Source of the DNA: Lentisphaeria bacterium | GTDB taxonomy: Bacteria; Verrucomicrobiota; Lentisphaeria; Victivallales; UBA1829 | Direction: 5' to 3' | Length of the DNA stretch: 9,054 nt | Assembly: GCA_017504325.1 (NCBI GenBank) | Contig: JAFVRL010000189.1 | Span: 1 to 9,054, forward strand | Part shown: positions 1-6,920 of the stretch, in pieces | Layout: every line of letters starts with the position of its first letter | Position numbering within the stretch: position 1 is the stretch's first letter | Program-made: the position numbers and the translations under genes | The notes under the pieces: generated by a model | Seen by the model: only the letters and a program-made list of their open reading frames with translations | Database searches by the model: none | What the model was told of the DNA's origin: nothing

Positions 1-17
1 CTGATTCCAAAAATCAG
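1..17. repeat. Short inverted repeat at the window edge
   Basis: CTGATT at 1-6 and AATCAG at 12-17 form a 6-bp inverted repeat around a 5-nt loop, overlapping the stop codon of the Maff2-like gene. It may be the visible part of a longer hairpin cut by the window edge. No function can be assigned. Confidence 0.3.
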
Positions 18-373
18 CCGGTGATCATGGTCAGGATTTCCTTGGTGAAGGTGATGATGATGCCGCCGGCCAGGGTCAGGAAGCCATTGGAACGCTGGCT
101 GGGATCGTGGGACTGGAGGGAGAGGCCCACCTGCACGATGCCCCAGCCCAGCAGGATCAGGCCGATGGCACGGATCAGGCTGAAGATGAACTCACTGAGG
201 TTATTGACCACAGTCAGAGGATCGCCGCCGGTGGCAGAAACAGGAACCGCCAGGGCGCAGGCAGTGAAGACGGTCAGCACCGTCAGGGCATAGCGGCGGA
301 AGCCCCGCTTAACCCTGCCGGGGACGGGGATACTTGCGGTGGGGCAGTTTTCTTTTTTCCGGAACAGATTCAT
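14..373 (-). CDS. Maff2/TrbC-like small membrane protein of the conjugation apparatus
   Basis: The 119-residue protein has a basic N-terminus, a hydrophobic segment at about residues 28-46 ending in VPVSA (a plausible signal-peptide end), and two further hydrophobic helices at about 62-86 and 98-117, joined by a short polar loop containing SHDPSQRSNG. This two-helix layout with Gly-rich helices resembles Maff2 and VirB2/TrbC pilin-like proteins, which sit directly after the VirD4 gene in Tn1549-like elements. A role in the transfer channel or pilus in the membrane is therefore inferred. The ATG at 373 is chosen because AAAGGAG lies at good distance upstream; the frame stays open to 502, but without a comparable signal. 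The gene overlaps the 3' end of the coupling-protein gene by 65 nt, so the two are probably cotranscribed and translationally coupled. Confidence 0.78.
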   Translation of the reverse strand: MNLFRKKENCPTASIPVPGRVKRGFRRYALTVLTVFTACALAVPVSATGGDPLTVVNNLSEFIFSLIRAIGLILLGWGIVQVGLSLQSHDPSQRSNGFLTLAGGIIITFTKEILTMITG

Positions 374-2189
374 GGTTTTCGTTCTCCTTTTGTTGGAATG
401 ATTCTTCAAGCTCCTCCTCACTGAGAAGCACAAAGTTGGTGGTGTCAATATCCCATTGGGCTGCCTGATCCAGCAGGCTCTGATCCAGGGTGATGGAAGC
501 AAAGCTGTGGCTGTCCCTATCGTGCTGATAGGGTTCTCCGCCGCCCTCCGGGGTCAAATAATAATTGGGATGCTTGGTCAGATCGTACTTCCGATCCTGA
601 ATGGGCCGTTCTCCGCGAATGAACAACAGCGCAGTATCATTGTCGAAGGTACGCATCTCGTCCGGGGTTTTCAGTTCCCGGCCCGTGGACTGATAGTTGG
701 TGGAATAGCTGCCGTTCCGCCCTTTGGACTTGCCGTAGGTGTTCGTATCGATGGTCTCTTTGCCCAGCAGCTTGGAAATATACTCGTGGGTTCCCTGCTC
801 ATTGCCGCCAAGATAGAGGAATTCATCGCAGTTGCCCACGATGCTCTCCCAATCCTTCTCATACAGGGCCTTCAGCTGGGAGAGGTTCTGTAGGATGATG
901 GACACGCTGATCTCACGGCTTCGCATGGTGGCCAGACGATTCTGGAAATCGTTCGGCAGGGCGATGTTCGCAAACTCGTCCATCACGAAGTGGACATGGA
1001 CAGGCAATCTGCCATTCTTGGACTGGTCTGCCTGGTCAAAGAGAATCTGGAACAGCTGATTATAGAGGATACTCACCAGGAAGTTGAAGCTGGTATCGCT
1101 GTCGGGGATGACTGCAAACAATGCCGTCTTTTCCTGTCCGATGGTGTCCAGCTCCAGCTCATCGGTCATGGTCAGCTGCGCCAGTTCGGGGATGTTAAAC
1201 TTCTCCAGCTTGGACAGCAGGGTGATGTTGATGGATTTTGCAGTCTTGCCTGCGGCCTTCTTGTAGTCATCATAGAACTTCACAGCCACATTGTCCGGCT
1301 CTTCCTCCCGGTACTTTTCAAACAGCACATCCATCGGAGACTGGAAATCCTCATCCTCCTCCTTGATCTGCGCCGACCGCAGGACCTCCATGACCATATC
1401 GAAGTTCTGCTCCTCTTTAGGTGCGAACAGCCACAGCAGACAGATGATCGCTTTCAGCAGGATCGATGCAGCATTGTCCCAAAATGGGTCCTGGGATTGT
1501 GCGCCCTTGGGCATGGAAGCCGCAAAGATGTTGGTCACAAGCACCTGGATGTCCTTGATGCTCTTAATGTAGTGGAAGAGATTGTAGCAATCGCTCTTTT
1601 CCATATGAACCAGATCCAGGACTTTGATCTTATAGCCCTTTTGCTTCAGGACATTGCCAGTGGTACGCAGGATCTCACCCTTTGGGTCCAGAATGATGAA
1701 GCTGCTGTTGGCGTTCAGCACATTGGGAATGACATAGAAACGGGTCTTTCCGGCACCGGAACCGCCGATCACGAGGATATTGAGATTACGCCGATGTCGC
1801 CAGCACCAGAAGCTGATCCGCACATTCTGCGTCAGGATCTTATTGAAGAACGGGTCTTCATCCTTTTTGGTGGAATATTTCCCGTTGACGATCATCACAG
1901 ACCCCCACTTGGCAGAGCCGTACTCTTCCCTGCGGCGGTAGTTACGGTCATCCGAAAGATAAATGCCGATGCAGACCATATAGATCATGGACAGGATCAA
2001 AATGGTGCGAGGGGTATCCTCGCACCATTGGATGGCAAATGGATTTGCAAAGGCGGCATCTGCGTTGGCGATCAGCTTGGGAAGTCCGCCGTCCATATAA
2101 GGGGCGATCAGCAGGGCCAGCCAGAATACCGGGATCAGCCCAAGGGCATATCCCCAAAGCCATTTCCGGGAGAGCTTATCCTCGTTCAT
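309..2189 (-). CDS. VirD4/TraG-family conjugative coupling ATPase
   Basis: This 626-residue type IV secretion coupling protein would bring the relaxase-DNA complex to the membrane channel and power DNA transfer by ATP hydrolysis. Two hydrophobic segments (about 10-30 and 62-79) anchor it in the membrane. The Walker A motif GGSGAGKT is at 142-149, followed by the DPKGE motif at 168-172 typical of this family, and the Walker B segment FVMDEF lies at 401-406. The length fits complete VirD4-like proteins of Firmicutes elements. The charged tail (about 590-626, rich in Glu, then Lys/Arg/Pro) looks flexible. The ATG at 2189 lies inside the end of the upstream 63-codon gene (14-nt overlap), suggesting coupled translation; GGAG lies about 13 nt upstream, so the start is somewhat less certain than the family call. 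Confidence 0.94.
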   Translation of the reverse strand: MNEDKLSRKWLWGYALGLIPVFWLALLIAPYMDGGLPKLIANADAAFANPFAIQWCEDTPRTILILSMIYMVCIGIYLSDDRNYRRREEYGSAKWGSVMIVNGKYSTKKDEDPFFNKILTQNVRISFWCWRHRRNLNILVIGGSGAGKTRFYVIPNVLNANSSFIILDPKGEILRTTGNVLKQKGYKIKVLDLVHMEKSDCYNLFHYIKSIKDIQVLVTNIFAASMPKGAQSQDPFWDNAASILLKAIICLLWLFAPKEEQNFDMVMEVLRSAQIKEEDEDFQSPMDVLFEKYREEEPDNVAVKFYDDYKKAAGKTAKSINITLLSKLEKFNIPELAQLTMTDELELDTIGQEKTALFAVIPDSDTSFNFLVSILYNQLFQILFDQADQSKNGRLPVHVHFVMDEFANIALPNDFQNRLATMRSREISVSIILQNLSQLKALYEKDWESIVGNCDEFLYLGGNEQGTHEYISKLLGKETIDTNTYGKSKGRNGSYSTNYQSTGRELKTPDEMRTFDNDTALLFIRGERPIQDRKYDLTKHPNYYLTPEGGGEPYQHDRDSHSFASITLDQSLLDQAAQWDIDTTNFVLLSEEELEESFQQKENENHESVPEKRKLPHRKYPRPRQG

Positions 2190-2367
2190 CCCGATTCCGA
2201 GTCTCCCGTCTGGGTCGGGTATTCACAATTTTCTTTGTCAGCTTGATCAGATCCGGGTCAGGCCCCGTTTTGCTGACATAGGCGTTGTGCAGAGCCATCA
2301 GGCCGTTCAGCACCATATCACGCTGACTCTGGGTCAGGGTGATGACATACTTTTCTTCTCTTGCCAC
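2176..2367 (-). CDS. Small conserved ICE protein, function unknown
   Basis: A 63-residue, highly charged, apparently soluble protein with a GTG start. AAGGAGG lies 6 nt upstream and is the strongest Shine-Dalgarno in the element portion, which settles the start. The central region (about residues 8-50) looks helical, and the C-terminal 15 residues are very rich in Arg, Asn and Glu. It sits between the ArdC-like gene (11-nt gap) and the coupling-protein gene (14-nt overlap), a place where Tn1549-like elements often carry a small conserved gene. I recognise no domain, and no function should be assumed beyond membership in the transfer operon. Confidence 0.72.
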   Translation of the reverse strand: MAREEKYVITLTQSQRDMVLNGLMALHNAYVSKTGPDPDLIKLTKKIVNTRPRRETRNRDERG

Positions 2368-2373
2368 GGCTGT

Positions 2374-2380
2374 CCTCCTT
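2374..2380 (-). promoter_or_regulatory. Shine-Dalgarno of the 63-codon gene, overlapping the previous stop
   Basis: AAGGAGG on the minus strand, 6 nt before the GTG start at 2367. Its first bases belong to the TAA stop of the ArdC-like gene (2381-2379), so termination of one gene and initiation of the next share a site. This supports a non-ATG start and operon translation. Confidence 0.75.
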
Positions 2381-3152
2381 ACCGGGCATCCCGGTTCTTG
2401 TCGCTCCGCTGACGGGGAGCGAGGAGCTGCTGCAGCCCATCGGAAAGCCGATTGGTGTTCTCCCGGATGCCATCCAGCTCGGCGTGTACCGCCTTGTTCT
2501 CCGTCCGGCTCAGCCGCTCCGGCAGCTTGTCGAAGCTGAAGCTGTCAGTAGGAACACCGAACCGCTTGCAGAGGATGTAAGCGATGCAGGAGGCATCGAA
2601 GTCACACTCACTGCGCTTTCGATGACCCTTTGCATACTCAGCCACGGCGATTTCCTGGGTGATACACCGAAACAGGGTGTCAGCATCCAGCCCCTGCTTG
2701 ACATAGATCTTCCGTCTCTGGGGATCGAAGCGGGCGGCGTATTCCGCCTGAGGGTTATTGCGGATCTCGATGGGACAGGGCGCATTGCGCACCAATGCCT
2801 CCAGAAGACGCCGGGGATCGTAGGTGATCTTGCTTTCTGCGGAAATTGCCGTGGTCTGGGAGATATCAAAGACTTTACCTGCGTTGAAGCCGTTTCGCTG
2901 TTCGCCGCCTGCCTTACGGTAGGTGCTGGGGACCATGATGGTGATGCTCTTAGCCCCCTTCTGGATACTGATGCCGTCAGCCTTCCAGTCCTCGAAGGTG
3001 GCCAGCTTCACTGCATCCTTGTTCTGGTAAGCAATCAGGATGGCATTTCGCATGGAGTAACGGTCAAAGCGGCTCTGCACATCCAGGTAGTCCTGGAATG
3101 CTTCACCGCTGACCTTCAGCCGTGCGGTAGCTGCATCCACCATATCGAACAT
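2379..3152 (-). CDS. ArdC-like (DUF1738-type) protein, 5'-truncated at the element edge
   Basis: The protein resembles the N-terminal ssDNA-binding-type domain of ArdC-like proteins of conjugative elements: an opening MFDMVDAAT helix, a region around LDVQSRFDRYS, and then a W-x-A-D-G-I-S-I-Q-K-G-A-K-S-I block typical of the family. ArdC proteins bind single-stranded DNA and can protect incoming DNA from restriction; whether this one does so is inference. The metallopeptidase HExxH motif found in some relatives is absent; the corresponding stretch seems to read TQEIAVAEY. From ATG 3152 it would have 257 residues. The frame is open up to a TTG at 3248, but those extra 32 codons are mostly host DNA, so the native first codons (probably about 10) seem to be lost. 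No good Shine-Dalgarno precedes ATG 3152, so it may not be expressed. Confidence 0.68.
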   Translation of the reverse strand: MFDMVDAATARLKVSGEAFQDYLDVQSRFDRYSMRNAILIAYQNKDAVKLATFEDWKADGISIQKGAKSITIMVPSTYRKAGGEQRNGFNAGKVFDISQTTAISAESKITYDPRRLLEALVRNAPCPIEIRNNPQAEYAARFDPQRRKIYVKQGLDADTLFRCITQEIAVAEYAKGHRKRSECDFDASCIAYILCKRFGVPTDSFSFDKLPERLSRTENKAVHAELDGIRENTNRLSDGLQQLLAPRQRSDKNRDAR

Positions 3153-4279
3153 GGCCTGACACGGGCTTTGGGATTGCTTCTGCCGATACCGTTGGCAAGA
3201 GCTGTGAGAACCTCCGCAATGATATCGGAAGTGAGACGGTCTTTGCAAATGGGACAGGAGTTTTTATGTTCATCCGTGGAATAGGCGCAGTTTGTGGTAT
3301 TTTCACTTCTGGTGATGGTAAAGATCCCGGCAAGATTGGGGCATTGGGCAAAAAGAGTTGCCATGGCGTTTTCCAGATAATCCAGCACAGGTTTTTTAGA
3401 AGTGCAGAGGCAGAGAGTTCCTTCCTTATCGGTAGCTCCTTCCAGATCTTTGAATTTATCTGCCCATTCCAGCATAATGGAACGGGGTTCATTGAAGTAA
3501 AGATAGATCCCTACGCCATGTTTGGCGGCGCGGTCGGTAAGACGGCGGAGATTTTTCACTCTTCTTTCATAGTCACCGGACATTTCCGGAGCGCGATCCC
3601 AGGGAACAAGTCCGTAAAGAACTGCCTGGAACCAGAGACCGTTGATACCCGCTCTGGCGTAATCTTTGAGCATTTCATCAGAGAAATCGGAAAGTTTATC
3701 ATCCATAAGCGGATCGCCGTAACTTGCGGAATAGGGATAGATCATCCGTAAGTTTTTCGTTTTGGCAGGGGCTACTCTTGCGCATTTTTTGAAATCGAAA
3801 GGAGCAAAATTCTTTGATTCCTTCACAAGATCGGCGCAAAGTTCATTTTTGATCTCTTTGAGTCTGGCGATGGTCTCTTCGGAAGGTTCTTCATATTTCA
3901 GGACTTTCGCCGCAGGTTTCAATGACCCCAGTTTATGATAAAGGAAGTCATCTTCCTTGAGACAGAAAGCAAGTTCCTTTTCGCTCATATCCAGCATTTC
4001 GAGGATCTGTTCATAAGGGAGGAGATGCCAGTTCTGCCGGATGAGGGAGATATATCCTCTGGTCTTCCAGAATTTTGTCTGCCCTGCTTCATATTTGGGC
4101 AGCCCCATGAATTTGGCAATACGCAGGATCTTTGCGGAAGTCGTTCCCAGAAGTTTTGCCATTGTGGCAACGGGGATCATATTCCAGTTACGGAAGATGA
4201 AGCAGCTCACCCGGTCAGGAAAGTGGGTGAAGGAAAGCGGTTCGGGAGTGGGTCCCGGAGGCAGAAATTCGTAAGCCAT
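3116..4279 (-). CDS. Duplicated HTH-like module plus glycosidase-like TIM-barrel protein, interrupted by the element
   Basis: Host residues 1 to about 374 are preserved; the last 13 or so codons (to 3116) are element DNA read out of frame. Residues 30-60 and 82-112 are similar to each other (NW...P....L....S.....), each looking like a helix-turn-helix-type unit. From about residue 175 the sequence looks like a TIM barrel of the GH20-like kind: an AGINGLWFQAVLYG strand/helix, GVGIYLYFNEP, and then GIFTITRSENTTNC followed by CPIC, a Cys set (331, 342, 345) that could bind metal. A carbohydrate-related role is inferred from fold resemblance only; no substrate can be named. AGGTG lies about 10 nt before ATG 4279. 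The missing C-terminal part of the barrel makes the product probably inactive. I recall similar proteins from Lentisphaerota-type genomes, without being able to check. Confidence 0.7.
   Translation of the reverse strand: MAYEFLPPGPTPEPLSFTHFPDRVSCFIFRNWNMIPVATMAKLLGTTSAKILRIAKFMGLPKYEAGQTKFWKTRGYISLIRQNWHLLPYEQILEMLDMSEKELAFCLKEDDFLYHKLGSLKPAAKVLKYEEPSEETIARLKEIKNELCADLVKESKNFAPFDFKKCARVAPAKTKNLRMIYPYSASYGDPLMDDKLSDFSDEMLKDYARAGINGLWFQAVLYGLVPWDRAPEMSGDYERRVKNLRRLTDRAAKHGVGIYLYFNEPRSIMLEWADKFKDLEGATDKEGTLCLCTSKKPVLDYLENAMATLFAQCPNLAGIFTITRSENTTNCAYSTDEHKNSCPICKDRLTSDIIAEVLTALANGIGRSNPKARVRPCSIWWMQLPHG
3156..3161. other. Junction between conjugative element and chromosomal gene
   Basis: Reading leftward, the host protein is convincing up to about residue 374 (KARV) and the element protein is convincing from about QAMFDMVD. 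These meet within a few bases around 3158. Both genes are cut in their coding regions. No direct repeat can be identified, because the other end of the element lies outside the window. Confidence 0.75.
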
Positions 4280-4328
4280 AAAACACCTTTTTTTGTTTTG
4301 TTATCGGATATACAGAAATCATACATAC

Positions 4329-4370
4329 AAAAAACTGCCGGAAGATCCGGAGACTTCCCGGCAATTTTTG
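4329..4370 (-). terminator. Intrinsic terminator after the EFR1-galE-exonuclease operon
   Basis: Stem arms at 4336-4344 and 4354-4363 pair as TGCCGGGAAG against CTTCCGGCA with one bulged base and a 9-nt loop. On the minus strand the hairpin is followed by six T residues (4334-4329). A T-run also follows on the plus strand (4365-4369), so it may work in both directions. It lies about 100 nt beyond the exonuclease stop and about 50 nt before the interrupted glycosidase-like gene, separating the two transcription units. Confidence 0.85.
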
Positions 4371-4470
4371 TTTAATTTAACATTTGTTTTTATAAAGTCA
4401 AGAAGAAAAACAGCATTTATATGAGGTATTTGCCTTGTTTCCCCATTCCGCAACGGGAATTTGCAAAACT

Positions 4471-5016
4471 TCAGGCAAGGTCGATAAGTTTGTGCATAGC
4501 CATGCCGAAGGCTTCCATCGTGACCTCTGCATCATAACCCGCCCGGTGGGGTCTTGCCGTATCAATATTTGCCCCCAGTCCCCATGCCTGTACCAATGCA
4601 GGCAAACTGTAACTGGGAAGTCCCGGATAGGCCTTTTTGATAAGAACGATACTGTCGTATGCACCGTTTTTCAATAAAGGCAATCCCACCCTTGCAAAAC
4701 TTTCCTGCATGAAACTCAAATCAAATCTTGCATTATGCGCCACCAGACGGGAACCGCGGATAAAATCCTGGAAGGCATACCCCGCTTCCGTAAATTTGGG
4801 AGCATCCTTCACCATCTCATCGGTTATCCCGTGAACACGGCTTACTGCATAGGGGATCGCCACTGCCGGATTCACCAGAGTTTCAAATCTGCTGTAAGAG
4901 CCGTCCACTTCCACACGGACTGCCCCGATCTCCACGATACGGTCTCTTACCGGACTCATGCCGGTGGTTTCAATATCAAAAACAGTGAAAGGCCCGTGTT
5001 TATGCCAGAGTGCCAT
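4471..5016 (-). CDS. DnaQ-like DEDDh 3'-5' exonuclease
   Basis: A 181-residue RNase T/DnaQ-superfamily exonuclease. All three Exo motifs are visible: Exo I FDIETTG (Asp14, Glu16), Exo II HNARFD (Asp99), and Exo III HRAGYDAE with the general-base His157 and Asp162 (DEDDh type). Such proteins bind two metal ions and remove nucleotides from 3' ends of DNA or RNA. It could act as a stand-alone proofreading subunit of DNA polymerase III (epsilon-like) or as a repair/turnover exonuclease; the lack of a C-terminal polymerase-binding extension leans towards the latter, so I give no gene symbol. The start at 5016 has GGGAG about 8 nt upstream. It follows galE after 26 nt, so it is probably the last gene of that operon. 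Confidence 0.9.
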   Translation of the reverse strand: MALWHKHGPFTVFDIETTGMSPVRDRIVEIGAVRVEVDGSYSRFETLVNPAVAIPYAVSRVHGITDEMVKDAPKFTEAGYAFQDFIRGSRLVAHNARFDLSFMQESFARVGLPLLKNGAYDSIVLIKKAYPGLPSYSLPALVQAWGLGANIDTARPHRAGYDAEVTMEAFGMAMHKLIDLA

Positions 5017-5042
5017 AGTAATTCTCCCGCTTTCGAGGACCT

Positions 5043-6029
5043 TTATTTATCCTGATACCCGTCCGGATATTTCTGCATCCATTTCCAGGCGGAAGAGATG
5101 ATCTTTTCCGGATCTTCGTACATGGGAGTCCAGTTGAGTTCCTTTCTTGCCCGGTCGGAACAGGCAATAAGTCTGGGAGGATCCCCGGGGCGGCGGGGAA
5201 CCACATCTGCCGGAATCGGGTGTCCGGTCACTTTCCTTGCCGCATTCAGGATCTCCAGCACACTCATACCGTTGCCTGTCCCCAGATTGTAATGCCCCGC
5301 ATGAGGTGCATCAATGGCTTTTTCATGTGCCTGTGCAAGGTCAAGGATATGGATATAATCTCTTATACAGGTTCCGTCGGGTGTATCATAATCGTCCCCG
5401 AAAAGCATGGCTTTTTCCCTTTTTCCCTGTGCCACCTGCAGAAGAATGGGGATAAGATGGGTCTCCGGAGAGTGATCCTCCCCGAAATTCTCCGTAGCTC
5501 CGGCAGCATTGAAATAACGCAATGCCACATACTTGAGACCGTGGATCTTATGATACCAGGAGAGGATCTTTTCAAAACATAGTTTGGATTCCCCGTAGGC
5601 ATTAATGGGATTCTGGCAAGTGGTTTCCTTTATGGGGATCTCGGCAGGTTCGCCAAAGGTGGCGGCGGTACTGGAAAATACGAAAGCGGATACCTTTCCT
5701 TCCACAGCGGCATCCGCAAGATTCTGGGCATTTGCCACATTGTTGCGGAAATATTTGCCCGGGTCTTTCATGGATTCCCCAACAAGGGAGAACGCGGCAA
5801 AGTGCATAACGGCATCATAGGAATTTTTCCGGAAAAGATCCAGAAGAAGTTTCCGGTCTGCAAGATCGCCTTCAATAAAAGAAGCCCTTTTATCAATTGC
5901 TTTTCTGTGCCCTGTAACGAGGGAATCAAATACAGTTACCTCATACCCTCTGTCCAGCAGATATTCCGTACAGGCACTTCCGATATAACCGGCACCGCCG
6001 GCAACAAAAATATGTCTTTTCTTTTCCAT
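5043..6029 (-). CDS. galE: UDP-glucose 4-epimerase
   Basis: A 328-residue extended short-chain dehydrogenase that interconverts UDP-glucose and UDP-galactose in the cytosol (Leloir pathway and supply of galactose for surface polysaccharide). The NAD-binding GGAGYIG motif is at 11-17 (Gly11, Gly14, Gly17); the catalytic Ser is probably Ser120 and the YxxxK pair is Tyr145/Lys149. The HFAAFSLVGES, NPINAYGESK, RYFNAAGA and DTPDGTCIRDYIH blocks are all typical of GalE. Length matches the family (about 330). AAGGA lies about 8 nt before ATG 6029. It starts 21 nt after the EFR1-like gene and ends 26 nt before the exonuclease gene, so all three are likely cotranscribed. No other galactose-pathway gene is in the window. 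Related UDP-sugar epimerase activities cannot be excluded from sequence alone. Confidence 0.96.
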   Translation of the reverse strand: MEKKRHIFVAGGAGYIGSACTEYLLDRGYEVTVFDSLVTGHRKAIDKRASFIEGDLADRKLLLDLFRKNSYDAVMHFAAFSLVGESMKDPGKYFRNNVANAQNLADAAVEGKVSAFVFSSTAATFGEPAEIPIKETTCQNPINAYGESKLCFEKILSWYHKIHGLKYVALRYFNAAGATENFGEDHSPETHLIPILLQVAQGKREKAMLFGDDYDTPDGTCIRDYIHILDLAQAHEKAIDAPHAGHYNLGTGNGMSVLEILNAARKVTGHPIPADVVPRRPGDPPRLIACSDRARKELNWTPMYEDPEKIISSAWKWMQKYPDGYQDK

Positions 6030-6050
6030 GACACTTTTCCTTACATATAC

Positions 6051-6851
6051 TCAATCTTCTGAAGGTCTTGCAAGCTCTTCCGCTTTCACTTCAGGGTGAT
6101 GATATTTTTTTCTTGCAGGATCGATTTTTCCATACTGGATCGCTCCTTCCGGACACCACTGGAGACATGCCATGCATTGTTCGCAATGATGGTTCCAGGA
6201 CGGGTGATTTTCTTTGTCCAGCGTAATATTGGATGCGGGACAGATCCTTGCACACATCTCACAACTGCTGCATTTTTCATTGATCCGGAAGGCTTTATCC
6301 GAATTGGCAAGAGTGGCGATAGCTCTTCCCGCAACAAATTTTACAAATGTATCTATGGGGAATACACGCAAAGGATGGGTCTTTTTCCGTTTCTTCACCA
6401 TGATGGCGGCAATACGCAATGCCCGTTCCGCCCGCTGGAAGATCTGCTTGATCTGTTTTTCCGGCAATGCCCCGGAAAGGGGATAATAGTTGGAAGGCAT
6501 ACGGATATGGAAACATGCCTTCACATCAATGGAGCGTTCCGCAAGGATGTCTTCAACAATGGGAAGAGCGGCTCCCGGCACACCGGAAGAGGTGCAGACC
6601 GCATACAGAAATCTTCCTTTCTGTCCTCCTTCCGGAAGAGTGATGCGTTTGAGAAATTTATGAACGGTGGGAGGGACACCGCCGCAATAGACAGGGAAAA
6701 AGATCCCGGTGACATCCGCATCCAGGATCACATCTTCGCACCGGTCAAGATGGGCGATGGAGAGGAGTTCCGCCTTCTGAAAATTTTTTGCAAACTGTTT
6801 TGCCAGATAATAAGAATTGCCCGTTCCGGAAAAATAATATATCCTGTGCAT
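6051..6851 (-). CDS. EFR1-family flavodoxin-ferredoxin fusion (ferrodoxin) protein
   Basis: A 266-residue redox protein. The N-terminal part has a flavodoxin-like fold with the FMN phosphate-binding loop SGTGNS at 8-13 and a GIFFPVYCGGVPP block. The C-terminal part carries two [4Fe-4S] ferredoxin motifs: CSSCEMCARICP (Cys194, 197, 200, 204) and CEQCMACLQWCP (Cys223, 226, 229, 233). Such proteins move electrons between soluble partners in anaerobes; the partner is unknown. I chose ATG 6851 because GGGA lies 8 nt upstream and a promoter lies just before it; the same frame is open to 6920, but that start would fall inside the -35 box. It is the first gene of the operon with galE and the exonuclease. 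The grouping gives no clear pathway, so its link to epimerase function is not established. Confidence 0.88.
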   Translation of the reverse strand: MHRIYYFSGTGNSYYLAKQFAKNFQKAELLSIAHLDRCEDVILDADVTGIFFPVYCGGVPPTVHKFLKRITLPEGGQKGRFLYAVCTSSGVPGAALPIVEDILAERSIDVKACFHIRMPSNYYPLSGALPEKQIKQIFQRAERALRIAAIMVKKRKKTHPLRVFPIDTFVKFVAGRAIATLANSDKAFRINEKCSSCEMCARICPASNITLDKENHPSWNHHCEQCMACLQWCPEGAIQYGKIDPARKKYHHPEVKAEELARPSED

Positions 6852-6891
6852 GGTCATCTTCCCTTTCTGTTTCCTTGTTGTATCTTTATTT

Positions 6892-6920
6892 AAGATAATC
6901 CATTTTTCTGTTTTTTTCAA
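6892..6920 (-). promoter_or_regulatory. Sigma70-type promoter of the EFR1-galE-exonuclease operon
   Basis: On the minus strand TTGAAA (6920-6915) is followed after exactly 17 nt by TATCTT (6897-6892). Transcription would start near 6885, leaving a leader of about 35 nt before ATG 6851 with its Shine-Dalgarno. This arrangement also argues against the longer open frame starting at 6920. Confidence 0.65.

Larger units (their letters stand above)
1..3158. mobile_element. Edge of a Tn1549-like integrative conjugative element (partial)
   Basis: Four leftward genes form a conjugation-type block: an ArdC-like protein, a 63-residue protein, a VirD4-like coupling ATPase and a Maff2/TrbC-like membrane protein. 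This order is familiar from Tn1549-like elements of gut Firmicutes. The genes are tightly packed, with overlaps of 14 and 65 nt and a stop codon that forms part of the next Shine-Dalgarno. The right boundary is placed at about 3156-3161, because the ArdC-like protein loses family resemblance upstream of that point and the host protein loses its own resemblance downstream of it. No integrase, relaxase or terminal repeat is visible, so neither the insertion mechanism nor completeness can be judged. The left side runs out of the window. Confidence 0.82.

Noticed and set aside
990..2246. Plus-strand open frame of 418 codons opposite the coupling-protein gene
   Set aside because: It is antisense to a clearly recognised VirD4 gene with Walker motifs, has no Shine-Dalgarno-supported start and gives a low-complexity, His/Leu/Asp-rich translation with no family resemblance. 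It is a shadow frame of GC-biased coding DNA.
3153..3248. Extension of the ArdC-like protein to a TTG at 3248
   Set aside because: The extra 32 codons are mostly host-gene DNA read out of frame, rich in Ser, Gln, His and Cys, with no ribosome-binding site, so they are not a native N-terminus.
2361..3284. Plus-strand open frame of 307 codons opposite the ArdC-like gene
   Set aside because: It is antisense to a recognisable protein, crosses the junction between element and host DNA, and shows no motif. It is best explained as a shadow frame.
3103..3492. Minus-strand 129-codon frame overlapping the junction
   Set aside because: It runs in a different frame from both the host gene and the element gene and yields no recognisable protein; the host frame is preferred.
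6096..6893. Plus-strand 265-codon frame opposite the EFR1-like gene
   Set aside because: It is antisense to a gene with eight ordered ferredoxin cysteines and a flavin loop; it has no start signal and no family resemblance.
6852..6920. Longer N-terminus of the EFR1-like protein from 6920
   Set aside because: The extension is a Lys-rich, non-conserved segment and would start inside the -35 element; the ATG at 6851 has a better Shine-Dalgarno and directly precedes the flavodoxin motif.
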